From NCBI GenBank assembly GCA_019925095.2, contig CM034401.1, positions 9,397,838-9,461,837 on the forward strand: a stretch of DNA of 64,000 bases, read 5' to 3'. The position numbers and the translations under genes are program-made. Source of the DNA: Dendrolimus kikuchii. Taxonomy: Eukaryota > Arthropoda > Insecta > Lepidoptera > Lasiocampidae. Shown one piece after another: positions 10,816-22,334 of the stretch. The notes under the pieces are model-generated. The model ran no database searches. It was not told the origin of the DNA and saw only the letters and a list, made by a program, of their open reading frames with translations. Positions within the stretch are counted from its first letter, which is position 1. The number at the start of each line of letters is the position of its first letter.

Positions 10816-13414
10816 ATACATTATTTTAGTAGTGACCTATTAATGTAACACAATAAGGTGACTGGGCAGAAAACATCATAAATAAGTAAACTTTCACATC
10901 AAGTTTACTGATATTTGAAACCAGCCAATATGGTTTGGATAAGCATGATTGAGATACTTATTGTGCGTTTCACAGAGATGTGGAGGTCTAAGCCTAGCAG
11001 TGGAACGTTTACAGTCTGCTGTTATAATAAATATACTATATTTAATTCTTTAAAATATTATGAAGTGACTAAACTAAAATTGAACCCAACTGCATATGTG
11101 AAAAATAATTTGGAACTTGAAATCCACCTCTTTTTAGTAGTCACATGAGCAATTAAAAGCGAAAAATTTGTGTTCAATACAAATATAAATACGTCTGTAC
11201 AATACAAAATAAAAACCATTTTAAATTTATTTCAGTAAAGATTTTATGTTTTAAATAAGTAAATATTATTTAGGTATAATACATACTACATTGTAAGTAA
11301 AATTAAGGAAATTAGTCTTCTGTTTAGAAGTCCATAGGTTGCAATCGCTTATCAAATTTTTTTTAAACAGTACCCAATTAAACAATTTTTTGTTAAGAAC
11401 CTATTATGGAATATGTTGAAATGTAATAGAATACAATAGATTACTTACTCGTCGCGTAGCTCGTCTTTATCAAACGACATCGTTGTTCAGCTGTCACAAA
11501 CACTACACGCTAACTACAATGATTAGATTCTACGAATAATAAGTACTAATGTAATTCGGCAACAACACCGATTGGATCGATGTCCGTAGCGGAGGATAAG
11601 CGCAATACACGGCTGTGTGCTGCAAACTACTGAAGGCTTTTCCGCCCAGATACGGGCTGGGCGCGGGCCGTCTGAAACAGCCTGCGCAGCGGCTTTGCGC
11701 GTAGATATAACACGTACATCGAACCCTTTGATACCCTTGAACAACCTCGATCCATACCTGTTATCGCTAAACTACATACAACGCAAATACATTGCTGGAT
11801 TAACGTTTATGTATTGTAAACACAACGTTCGTGTCCATCATAATCACAATTTGTAATGCCAACTGAATAAATGGTATAAAGAAGTATTTACACATTACGC
11901 GTGCTGACTTTATTCTCCTAAATAATTGTTTTGTATTGTGATAAAACCTATACATTTTCTGGGGTAAAATATATTATTCTATGTCAGTCTCTAGCCCGAT
12001 TAAAATATATCTACCAAAGTATATAAAACAGCTCGTCTGCAGTCGTAAAGTATGGGACGAATGCGTGTCAGAAATCCACACATTGAAGAGTTCTGTAGAA
12101 ATGACTAAATCATATGTCTTCTGTAATTGACATTTTGCTAGGGACTCTTAAAAAAGCACTCCAATTCTTAAATACTACTCAACGTAATTTGTTTAGACGC
12201 TGTAATTAAAGGGATACAGTTTTTACGACTTTGGAAAATCATATTTCTCTACCAAATTATTTTACAAGAGCTCTATTTTTACACTACGAAACCCTTAAAA
12301 CATATATTTCATTTACATTTAGAAGATACTTCATGACGTTTGCTTAAATATCGTACGGCACAGTCACGGTGTTGCGGTGGGATTAGCAACGGGCGAAGCG
12401 AGCGGTTTACACCGACACTTGCATTTAAACATCAAATCAGAACTCGTCCATTAGCGTACTCGTTCTATCGCTAAAAAAAGCTGTGGTCTTTAGCACGAAC
12501 AGAGTGAATATATTAAAAAATAACTGCACAAACCTATAATCTATCAATGACACGTATGAAAAGCTACAAATATAAAGCGCATAGTTGGGTCATCCAAGGT
12601 CACATTAAAACTTTTGGTGCGGGGAGATACCTATGGTTTTATTTCTACAGTCGTGTAGGTAATCGTTCTCAGTGTTATAATGTCAGATTATGGTAAGCAG
12701 GTTCTATCTTAGCCCATAATCTTCGCTTATAGTTAGGCGTAACTGCGCTGAAACGCATCTCAAAGCTAGAATAAAAAATAGCAGTCGTCTTCGAAAAAAT
12801 GTGTTTGGATTTTATCGTTCCTTCTACTCAGCCCTTAAAGTAATACAGTACTCCTAAAAGTGTAGAGACCTTAATCTTAAAGAATGAGCAATTTTACAAT
12901 GGAAAAACTAACAACTAAATCGTTGGATCACTCCAGCACGGCCAAATTGAATGCTCTGTGAAAAAAAAACGGGTACTCGCAAGGAAATCACTTGTTAGAA
13001 ATAAAATAACTTTTTTATGCTTACACAATTTCAGAATATATAATAATCTATAATATAAACAGTCACTGAAGCTGAAGAAACATTCCATTTCCAGACGTAA
13101 CAATCTACATTAAATTCAGTAACTACTCACTATAGTTGGAAACAAAATCACATCGAAATGTGTATTTTTCATGTAAAATTTATATAAAATAATCCTAAAC
13201 CTAAAGCTAAAGGAGATTGTAAAGGACTTATACTAATTTACGTTATATGACCAGAAATATAAGTATTATAAATCACAAAAATATGCACACCATACAAAAA
13301 TATCTCGCGTCTACCATTTTTTACTAAAGCTCGACCTACAATACAAAATTATTTGCAAAATAGAATATGGTTGAATAACTATAAATATTTATAACGCTTA
13401 GAGACACTAATGCT
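10816..13414. other. AT-rich intergenic DNA; small GC-rich patch at 11575-11710
   Basis: No gene recognised. A GC-richer patch at 11575-11710 has open frames on both strands without family signs. It may be promoter or 5'UTR sequence, or an old repeat. Confidence 0.3.
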
Positions 13415-13521
13415 GGTGTGCATCGACATTTAACCGATTGTTAAAATAAAATAATCCGTGTTTAGGCATATAGTTTTAGTGGTCATTTTATTTTAACCAC
13501 CGGTTAGACGTCGGTCACACC
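13415..13521. mobile_element. Small MITE, 107 bp
   Basis: The left end GGTGTGCATCGACATTTAAC pairs with the right end, whose reverse complement reads GGTGTGACCGACGTCTAACC; both arms continue into GGTTAAAATAAAAT-like sequence. It is almost entirely inverted repeat. No clean target duplication was found. Confidence 0.55.
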
Positions 13522-13540
13522 ATCCTAAATCATAAAAAGG

Positions 13541-13795
13541 TTTTAAAATAAAAGCTTTTGAGATCCTGGATATCACGTAGCAGCAGAGTGCTAGCCAAGT
13601 AAAACGAGCCCAAACACGATGGGTCTATCTTGTTTAGTACAGGCGTTCCTATGGCCACCTTCTGACTCCACCATCACATCAGCTCCATGGTACCATATTT
13701 TTGCATTGTCGCGAGATATACATATACGTGCAAAATTGCAGCTCTATCGGCTACACATAGGTACATCCGTTGCAAGTTAAATAAAAGCTTATAAT
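13541..13795 (+). repeat. Repeat family C, copy 1
   Basis: Shares long blocks with 54480-54910: AAGCTTTTGAG.TCCTGGATA, GTAGCAGCAGAGTGCTAGCC, TCTATCTTGTTTAGTACAG and ATCAGCTCCATGGTACCATA, ending GTTGCAAGTTAAATAAAAGC. Non-coding. 13796-14027 beyond it is AT-rich with nothing recognised. Confidence 0.6.
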
Positions 13796-14027
13796 GTAAA
13801 AACCTATTAATTTTTTTTTTACCGGCATAATACCTTAGTGAAGCGTCTTTTATATTTGTGTAGTTAAGATATAATATCTATTAGTAATAAAATCAGTTCC
13901 TAATTTAGCATTTTAGGTCGAGTTCTAAGTAACTACGTTTCTATATACATGTTCTGATATCAATTCTGAAAAGTTAATAACATAAAAACAAACGTAGTTA
14001 ACATAAATTTTACATAAGCCTTTTTCG

Positions 14028-14256
14028 CCAGGTGGTAGGGCATTTGCCTTACTGGATGGCTACCACCCCTGGTCTAGAGTATGTCGCCATAACAACCTCG
14101 AGTTGTGTTCCGGCATTAATGACCAGGTTCCAGTCTCCCTTAAAAGAGCAGCAGCGCATTTGTAGCACCTTTGGTGTTGTAAATGTCTATAGGCGATGGT
14201 AACCTCTTTCCATCAAGTGGGCCGTCTGTCTGTCTGCTGAACTCCTGCAATAAAAA
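14028..14256 (-). repeat. Repeat family A, copy 2
   Basis: The antisense copy of the roughly 300-base family. It runs from GGTGGTAGGGCATTTGCC through TGTTCCGGCATTAATGACC to CATCAAGTGGGCCGTCTG and an A-rich run, and lacks the distal 60 bases. 14257-15360 beyond it shows no gene. Confidence 0.65.
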
Positions 14257-15420
14257 AAAAATTAAAAAACACAATAATGGGACTGGCGGAGCCAGTGTTT
14301 GGCGTGTGCAAGCGTCTTCAGCGCACAACTGAAGCGGATAAGATAGATTTTATTTAAAAAAAAATTGGAATGGCGTGGTAGTTGTCAGCTAACCATAATC
14401 CAGTGCTGTACTGACGTTCCCAAGTCTGCGACACATATCCTCCCATTTCCTTCAGTAGTTGAACGTTTCAGAATAACGGACCGGTTCTTCAGATGACTTT
14501 GTTAAAAAACACGTCTTAAAAATACTAGAAACAATATGCGCTATAACTAGATACATATGCACATTGCACATACTAGAAACATAATATACACTAGACAAAG
14601 GCGGGCGAGCGTACAAAGTGCAGCATGCATGCCGCACGCACTGCAGTCACGTAATTTCTTGCATTCCCTATATAAAGCCGTTCGGAACGTCACACAATTG
14701 TACGGACCGCATGCAGAGTATTTTGGAAATCAGTTGAAGCTTGAAAAAATATAATCTGTGCATGCGACCAATGGGATACAGCTAAGTGTGCGCTTACCTT
14801 TTTACTTTGAATATAACAATTTTCAATGAGACGTTATACATGACGGTAGAAATTTAAAAATATGGGAATTGATAAGATTTATTTATTATACTGACTAGTA
14901 GATGTAATATAATCTTACTTAAATCCCAATTGCGTAGCTATACATAAGAATTCACAAATTCATAATACATAAAGACAGAAATAAGGGAAACTTGTAAAAG
15001 TCCACGTTAATAAATAATCACAGAACATTTAATTTTTAATTAATGAGTAAATTACATTAAGCCAATTTTATCACATTGGAAAGTGGCAACTGCAACTTGC
15101 TGCAAGGAACTAGAGTAAGAATATTCTTACACAACAATCGTGATTGTTGTAAAGTGCAAGTTCTATTCTAACAGTACTTGCCACGTCACCCGATCTTACT
15201 TGACATCGTGTCATTCTCCTCTTTGATAAATACACTAGTACACTTTGATAAGTAGCATTCTCATATCATATTCTCATAAATAATGACCAAGAGCGTCGGT
15301 CAATTTAATAAATTTATTACTTTCGCCGGCTTATCATGGTCTGAGATGACTTGAATTTCTCACTTGGACTGGGCAGTATGAATACGTCCCTACGTTTTCT
15401 AACCGGAAAATTTTGTTAAT

Positions 15421-15860
15421 TTGGTCGTGCTGTGCGACGTGTGTGAGGCGCGCACGAAGGGACGGCCGCGAGTGCACGCAGAGATGTGTGTGAACGAATC
15501 GAGGACTCGGCAGCCGATAGCCGGCAAAGATTTTCACCTGCCTTCCGGCAGCCTTCACTGGCACCACGTTTCTGCAGAGCTCTTGAGAGTCTGGAAGCGG
15601 GAGATCGTCATGTCCCTCCTCATCAGGATGGCCGTCCCTCTGTACGACGGACCCCGGGAGATACTACGTCACGCCTATACACGACGAATTTCGGAATCCG
15701 GAACGTGCTCTGCGGCCGAAGTTTCTTCTCGCCGAGGAGGATGATGTATACAACTCATGACTTTCGTATTTTAAAATCGATATTACTGACATATATACAT
15801 AGATTCGTTGACATTTATCATAACAACATCTCTAAACATGTTTACCAAGCCATAAAGTAA
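15421..15860 (+). other. GC-rich island with overlapping open frames, unassigned
   Basis: A block of about 330 bases (15420-15750) is much richer in G and C than its surroundings and is open in two forward frames (107 codons from 15421 and 124 codons from 15486) and one reverse frame. I recognise no protein family. The flanks carry the inverted-looking pair ACTGGGCAGTATGAATA (about 15366) and TTATACTGCCCACT (about 16023). The block could therefore be the core of a transposon, or a promoter or first exon. 15861-16545 is AT-rich and unassigned. Confidence 0.25.
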
Positions 15861-16948
15861 AAAAGAGACAGAAAATTGTTTTTTTTATCTTTCATTAAGT
15901 ATTATGTACGTTTAATTAATTTAATAAATAAAAAAGTACAGTTCATCTGTTTTATTATATTGCCCAGATAAGGTTCTCATTATTCATACTGACCGGAAAA
16001 AGTGATTAATCATGCAGTTTTACTTATACTGCCCACTTGATACAGGCGTTATGTATACAGACCGGTCATTATTCATAGTGACCGGATTTATCAAATTGTC
16101 TGTACTATATACACAGTAGCAAGTTAATTTATACTGGATATCTAAATAAAATATTAGTGTTCATTTTTTACTACTTTTTCTTTTTTTATCGAAAATTGGA
16201 CATTATTTTTATGGAATTTCTGTCAAATTTTAACTAGTTATTAGCCAAATGAATGGATAGTAAGATATAAAATCCCGCCAGAAATTGATAGATTGAATTA
16301 AAGCATTATCATCAACATCATCAGCTTCATCAACACTATGATAGATAGGCTGTTTTTGATGTGCACTATTAGTTTTATAAGACATTTTATTTTTGTTTAA
16401 ATTAAATAACGGTTTTAATATATTATTTATATTCAATAATTATGTAATTATACAGCTAAGTTGTTGTTCTGAGTTTCCTTTGCAGTTGTCACTTTCAACC
16501 CTAGCCATGCGATTAGTAGTCATAAGTTACTCGCAGATGATAACTCGCTGGCTCACTATTACGAGTTTCTATGTTACAATTTTATCACTTATTTAGTTAT
16601 GAATACTACAAGGTTCTATGTGTTATTTATTGCAAAAATAAACGACTAGATGACAGCACTTCTGCAAAATATCAAATATTACGCGGTCCAATGTTGTTTT
16701 TATCAACGAAAAGGAATAACGAAGTTCTATATAATACATAGAACCATTCAATTTTAGTTTTAATTTATTTGTAGCTTAACAAGGTTCTATGCTAAACATA
16801 GGACTTTGCTTTTCGATAAAAACAAACTTGTCTATGACCAAAGTTTTATGTCAGCTGTCACTTTTTCAATTTCGCGGTTTTTGTGACAATTTATTCAGTG
16901 CAATTTGTGAATGCAATCATTATACTGTTTGTTGATAAAATAATAGCC

Positions 16949-18947
16949 AATAAAAATGGACGTAACATTTTAGACTATTCAAGTGACGACTCAGTGAAAG
17001 ATAAGGATTTCGTGCCTCCAGCATCTCCTCTCGTATTTCTGAGAGTTCTTCAGATTTTGACCATGACGAAGCTGAGAGGCAAGTACAGTTTAATCGTATG
17101 CTTAACAGTCCAAGAAGGGTTGAATTGGTAATTTTCATGAACTAAACTAGGTATTTAATTTTCAGTTCTGGACACAACCAGTCTCAGTCAGTGAATGTTG
17201 TTGTTGTGGATGAAGCACAACCTAAGAAACGATCACGTAAGCGTCGCAGAAATGAACAAGAATGGGGGTGTAATAAACGAAAAGATGCAAAAAACAAGGG
17301 GTTAAAATATGTGTCTAGTCGGAAGAAGGTAATGCCGGCAAAAAAGATGAGAAACAGCTAGGATTGTCTAAATAAATGTGTACTTAAATGTAGCCAAAAG
17401 ATTACTGATGATGAAAGATTATCAATTTTTACTGATTATTATAAATTATCTCCAGAAGAAAAACAAATGTTTTTGTTGAATAATACAAGTTGCGTACAAC
17501 CTGATAGGACACGCAAAGGAAAGAATAATGAAAACTCAAAGAAAAAAGACAGCTACCAGTTTTCTTTCACAGTGAACAGTGTAAATATAATGTGTATGTG
17601 TAGAAATATGTAAGAGTTTCTTTTGTGATACTTTAGTGATTATCCAGAAGCCAATATATAATGTTCATAAGACAAAGAATAATGTCTCAAATATTCCTTT
17701 GCCCAGTAAACAAGGTAAAAATACAAAAAGAGCCACAGCAGAAGAAGATAAGCTGCTTATTAAGGAAGACATTGATTCATTTCCTCGGATTCCATCACAT
17801 TATTGCAGGAAAGATTCTTCTCGAGAGTATTTAGAACGCTTTTTGAACATCAAAAAAATGTATTCTCTGTATATTCCTTGGATTCAAGATAAAAACAAGC
17901 TTCCTGTTAAGGAAGAAGTATAGCGACGTATCTTCTGTAATGATTTCAATATATATTTCCAAAAACCAAAAAAAGACAGATGTGATTTGTGTGAGGAGTC
18001 TGATATAAAATACAAAGAAGGGCTTAAATTATCATCAGATTTACAAGAGAAGATAAACAAACACGAAATGGAAAAGGTAGCTGCTAGGAAAAACCGTGAT
18101 GAAGACAGAAAAGGACCTATTCCAGTATTATGCTTTGATCTAGAAAATGTTTTATCCTTTTATCCCAAGGCAGAAGTGAGCAACTTCTTTTAAAAAGTAA
18201 TTTGCAACTTACAACATGACTGGCCATCTTTCTACTAATAAAAAAGTATACTGTGCCATTTGGAGTGAAAACACTGCTGGAAGAAGTGCAAATGATATAG
18301 CAAGTGCTGTATATAAAATTTTGAAACAGGTTCTGCTTGATAACCCCCACTTCACATCAATTATATTATGGAGTGATAGTTGTATTCCACAGAACCGTAA
18401 CAGCATTATGAGCTTTGGTTTAAGACAGCTTATGGATAATTTTTCTGAATTGGAACAAATAACTTTAAATTTTCAACACCTGGACATTGATGCATTCAAG
18501 AAATTGACAATGTGCATAGCTGTATTGATAGTCTTGGCAAAGGCTGAATATTATTCACCTTTGTCTCTCATGAGATTACTATTGCAGGTTAATCCAGCTA
18601 GACCTTATCATATCATACAAATGAGTAGCAATGACTTCTTTAATTTTCAAGAAGCTTGTTCAGGGCTAAAATATTCAATGGTTCCATTTTCCAAAGTAAC
18701 AGAACTTCGATTTACGAAGTCACAATTTGAAGTGAGTTTTAAATGCTCATACACTGCAGAATCATACACTGTAGTCAATGTGAGACCCCAGAAAACCTGA
18801 AGGAATGTAAACACAACTTTTTTGACTGTGCCAAAATTGACAAAAAAACCCATATTATGCAAGACTAAAACAGATAATATACAGTCTATGTATCGATGAA
18901 TGCCTACAATAGACAAGGAGTACTATGAGGCAATATTCAAAAAATAA
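16949..18947 (+). pseudogene. Decayed transposase-like gene of the 16546-20621 element
   Basis: The coding sequence can be followed through several frames with stops and indels. In order it shows an acidic start (DYSSDDSVKDKDF), a Ser/Asp-rich stretch, a basic block (KKRSRKRRR) and WGCNKRKDAKNKGLKY. Next come a cysteine cluster C-x3-C-x3-C at about 17361-17390 followed by ITDDERLSIFTDYYKLSPEEK, a C-x2-C pair in DRCDLCEESD (about 17977-18003), and VLCFDLENVL. The stretch WSDSCIPQNRNS (about 18370-18405) looks like a catalytic-acid motif of a DDE nuclease. The end is PTIDKEYYEAIFKK. The pattern recalls a family of large transposon-derived proteins common in moths and aphids, but I cannot name the superfamily. 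A 38-base GT...AG gap at 17128-17165 keeps the frame open but is very short for an intron. Confidence 0.6.
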
Positions 18948-19015
18948 GCTATGACCTTGTAACTATTTAATAATGTCAAATTAACTAGTTTATTTTATAC
19001 TATACTAAGCCATCT

Positions 19016-20094
19016 TGCAAAAGTGAGGACAGCAGATGGCAGGGAGCTTACATCTCACTGAGATCCTAGTGGAGGTGGAACGGTTCTACGGGCGATTGTA
19101 TTCTTCGCGGGCGGAAAGACCTTCGGTTCAAGGTGCTAATGATCCACGTGCACCACTCATGCGCCACTATACGGAAGATATCCCGGAGGTCGACATTGGC
19201 GAGATTAGGACGGCACTCGGGCAACTTAAAAATGGCAGGGCTCCGGGGGACGACGGTATTACAACTGAGCTCCTCAAAGCGGGAGGGATCCCAATCCTGA
19301 AGGCTTTAGCGGAGCTCTTTAATTCCGTTATCCTCCGGGGCACTGTGCCAAGGGCGTGGACCAAGAGTGCGGTGGTCTTGTTCTTCAAGAAGGGTGATAA
19401 GACCCTCTTGAAAAACTATAGACCCATCTCACTCTTGAGCCACGTCTACAAGTTGTTTTCGAGGGTCATCACGAATTGTCTCGCCAGAAGACTTGACGAG
19501 TTCCAACCACCGGAACAGGCTGGGTTTCGAAAAGGCTACAGCACCGTAGACCACATCTATACTGTTCGGCAAATTATACAGAAGACCGAGGAGTATAATC
19601 AGCCGCTGTGTATGGCATTTGTGGACTACGAAAAACCCTTCGACTCTATCGAAACTTGGGCTGTTCTAGAGTCTCTGCAGAGATGCCGTATCGATTGGCG
19701 ATACATCGAGGTATTGAGATGTCTGTATGATGCCGCAACGATGACCGTTCAGATCCAGGACCGGAGGGCGAAGCCTATACCTCTACGTCGCGGGGTGAGA
19801 CAGGGGGATGTCATATCCCCGAAACTGTTCACCAACGCGATGGAGGATGTCTTCAAAACTCTGGAATGGAATGAACGGGGCATCAACATCAACGGCGAGT
19901 GCATCTCCCACCTACGTTTCGCTGATGATATTGTCGTCTTTGCAGAGACGTTGGAGGGACTTACCGAGATGCTGAACAGCCTGAATGAATCCTCCCGACG
20001 GGTCGGTCTCGGCATGAATTTGGACAAGACGAAAGTCATGTTCAACGAACATGTCATAAGACCGGTAAATGATGGTTCCCCTCTTGAGGTTGTG
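19016..20094 (+). mobile_element. RTE-type LINE fragment (reverse transcriptase domain only)
   Basis: One long open frame (19036-20157, the last ~60 bases not LINE-derived) encodes RT motifs in order: NYRPISLLSHVYKLFSRVI, EQAGFRKGYSTVDHI, FVDYEKPFDSI, LRRGVRQGDVISPKLF and the catalytic FADDIVVFAE. The style is that of the RTE clade endonuclease-RT elements. The endonuclease domain is missing on the left, where the frame can be extended only to about 19016 (with one frameshift), and the sequence stops abruptly after the MNLDKTKVMFN region. There is no C-terminal part, 3' tail or poly-A. The catalytic Asp-Asp pair is intact. It lies in the 3' non-coding part of the host transposon. Confidence 0.75.
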
Positions 20095-20625
20095 CTATGT
20101 ATACCTTGGACAAAAGACTATTTAATAATTGTAATCCAATTAACTAGTTTATTTTGATTTGTGATATTAACTAATTAATTAGTGACTGAAAAGAGTGACA
20201 AATTTTGGAATAATAAGCTTACTTTTCATGATACTAAAGTCATTTCATGTATAATGTTAATGCTACTGGTACATAATAATTTAATTTGTAATTAGTTCAC
20301 ATGATTAAGCAATTAATACTAAACTTGGCTATAAAATATGTGATTTTTTGAAAAAACAAAGTTCTAAGCTGTGATTATAAATAAATATTTTTTCTACCAC
20401 AAAGTGCTATGTTATTTTAATTTTGATGATATTATAAAATATAAAAGTCAATACGTTATTTTTAAAACTTGGAAAGCATTATGTAGTCCTATACTATGAT
20501 AATAAAATGTCACATGAGGCTAAGGCTACTTTAAATACATTTTACTTAAGTCAAAAATTAAAAAGTCTTATTACAAAACTTCATTAAGATTAACATAAAA
20601 CCTTGTAATAGTGAGCCAGCGAACT

Positions 20626-21415
20626 GTCGATGAGTAAACTGGGCTTTGGTGCAAGAATATTTTCCGCGTTATGTGTACCAGATCACGAAGGATTACAGGC
20701 GACAATATTCATATACCTTATTAAAAATAATAATCAAATAGACATCTAATGGCATAAAATGTCAACTTTAAAGCTTAGTAGGTTATATTTCTTAAGGGTG
20801 TGACAGATATGTGTACTTGCTCATATGTCTATCACCCTCTTTATAAAAATAAATCACCAATGGATTCATTTTTTGTATTATTGGAAATCTTGGCAGTCAG
20901 TCAATGGAGAGCTAGATTATTTACAAACTAATTATTTTTTATTCAGAAAGTCATATGTTTAATGAAGCTGAAAGGCTAATGTGGCCAAACTCCGAAAAAT
21001 TATAGAAAAATAATCATCACCACACGAGAACCATTTTAAGTTTTATAAAGCTTTTTTGTTAACGGATTAAAGCCTTGAATATATCAGACTTTTATAATAT
21101 TTGTAATTAACACAATAAGAAATCGATTTAGTCTTTTTGATGTTCATCACTGCATAATGAGCAAGATTTTCAGCAAATTCTTACAAAATAAAATTAATTC
21201 AAACTATATTACATCAAATACCTTAATTACTGGTGGATTATCATAGCTTCTTGACGTTACAATGAATACCTACATGAGATAAATAGTTTTTAGGCTCTAT
21301 TACAAAAAATAGAATATCATTTCATTTAGTAAAAATACATAATGTTGATTTAGACACAAATTATAGCCGAAATAAGATAAACCAATGGTTGCTGTCAAAA
21401 AACTATTTGCTATCT
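20626..21415. other. AT-rich intergenic DNA, nothing recognised
   Basis: No exon-like block or named repeat was found between the TIR transposon and the next family B repeat. Confidence 0.4.
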
Positions 21416-21838
21416 ATAATATTATAACATTCTAAATCTGCCGTGTCTGTACATTACAGCTATTTAGAAAAAATCACTGGAATAGACTATATAAACGATG
21501 GAGAACACGATGCAATTTTTTTAGATTTCTTGTCTGTTTATCTGTCAATTTATTTGGGATTCACGTAAAAACTACGGAGCCAATTTCGATGCGGTTTCCG
21601 CTGATCGACAGCTAGACTTAACTTCTTAGACTTAAAAACCTGCGCTACTTTTTATCCCGGTAATCCCTCGGGTATTTTCCCGGGAGCGGATTGAAGTTGA
21701 TCGAGTGCATAAAAATTACCTTATTCTGACACAGTTTTCACTAAAACAATGGATAACATTCTTTTTTAAATGCTGTGTCCTGGAAATCCCGCGGGAATTT
21801 CAAGTCAAGCGTGGACGAAGCCGCGGACATATCCTAGT
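21416..21838 (+). repeat. Repeat family B, copy 2
   Basis: The fullest copy of the family in this window. It runs from TCTAAATCTGCCGTGTCTGT through ATAAACGATGGAGAACAC and the CCCTCGGGTATTTTCCCGGG block to AAGCGTGGACGAAGCCGCGG. Non-coding. Confidence 0.65.
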
Positions 21839-21945
21839 TATTTATACAATTAACTAAAGTTTTTTTGTATATTTGTTTAAAGTTTGATGTTGTAAAGCGA
21901 TACGACCATTCTAGTACAGAAAGGCATGTGTCTGCGAATTAGGAG

Positions 21946-22238
21946 TAGTGTTGCCGAGTCCCCCGATTTCTACAGAATGGCCCAATTTTCGGGGGTCTGA
22001 AGACGCGCCCCGATTTGCACCTGATCAGGACACTAAATATCCCGATAAATTTGTAAATTTATTAAAAAGCATTACTAATACAAAATTAAAAATTTGATTA
22101 TGGGAAATTTGAGTATATATATATAAAAATTAATTTAAAAAAAATAGTTAGTTCCGATCTACATACGATACCCCCTAAATCCCGATTTTGTTTTACATTC
22201 TGCCCCCGATTTAAAACAAATTGGACCTGGCAACACTG
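21946..22238. mobile_element. hAT-like MITE, 8-bp target duplication
   Basis: The left end TAGTGTTGCCGAGTCC pairs with the right end GGACCTGGCAACACTG. The flanks ATTAGGAG (21938-21945) and ATTAGCAG (22239-22246) match at 7 of 8 positions, as expected for an aged hAT insertion. The 293-base interior is rich in CCCGATTT motifs and has no coding capacity. It ends 97 bases from the tetraspanin stop codon, so it may fall within the 3'UTR. Confidence 0.7.
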
Positions 22239-22334
22239 ATTAGCAGTCTAATTTAAACGGGGCGCGACCCCAGGAAAGCCCTAGTACGAAAATCAATCAT
22301 AAGAATTCATATATACAGAAAAGATCTAATACAT

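Larger units (their letters stand above)
16546..20621 (+). mobile_element. TIR DNA transposon of unnamed type, with a reverse-transcriptase fragment inside
   Basis: Perfect 17-base terminal inverted repeats (CGCTGGCTCACTATTAC at 16546-16562, and its inverse at 20605-20621) are flanked on both sides by AACT (16542-16545, 20622-20625), which reads as a 4-base target duplication. Both subterminal regions carry scattered AAGGTTCTATG-like motifs in both orientations. The element contains a decayed transposase-like coding region (16949-18947) and, after its stop codon, an unrelated RT fragment (19016-20094). A 4-base duplication would fit a Sola-like group, but I could not confirm the superfamily. 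Confidence 0.7.

Noticed and set aside
11523..11856. Overlapping open frames on both strands in a GC-richer patch
   Set aside because: No domain, splice signal or start context supports either frame.
17128..17165. Real intron in the transposase-like gene
   Set aside because: 38 bases is shorter than insect introns normally are; a small insertion or decay is as likely.
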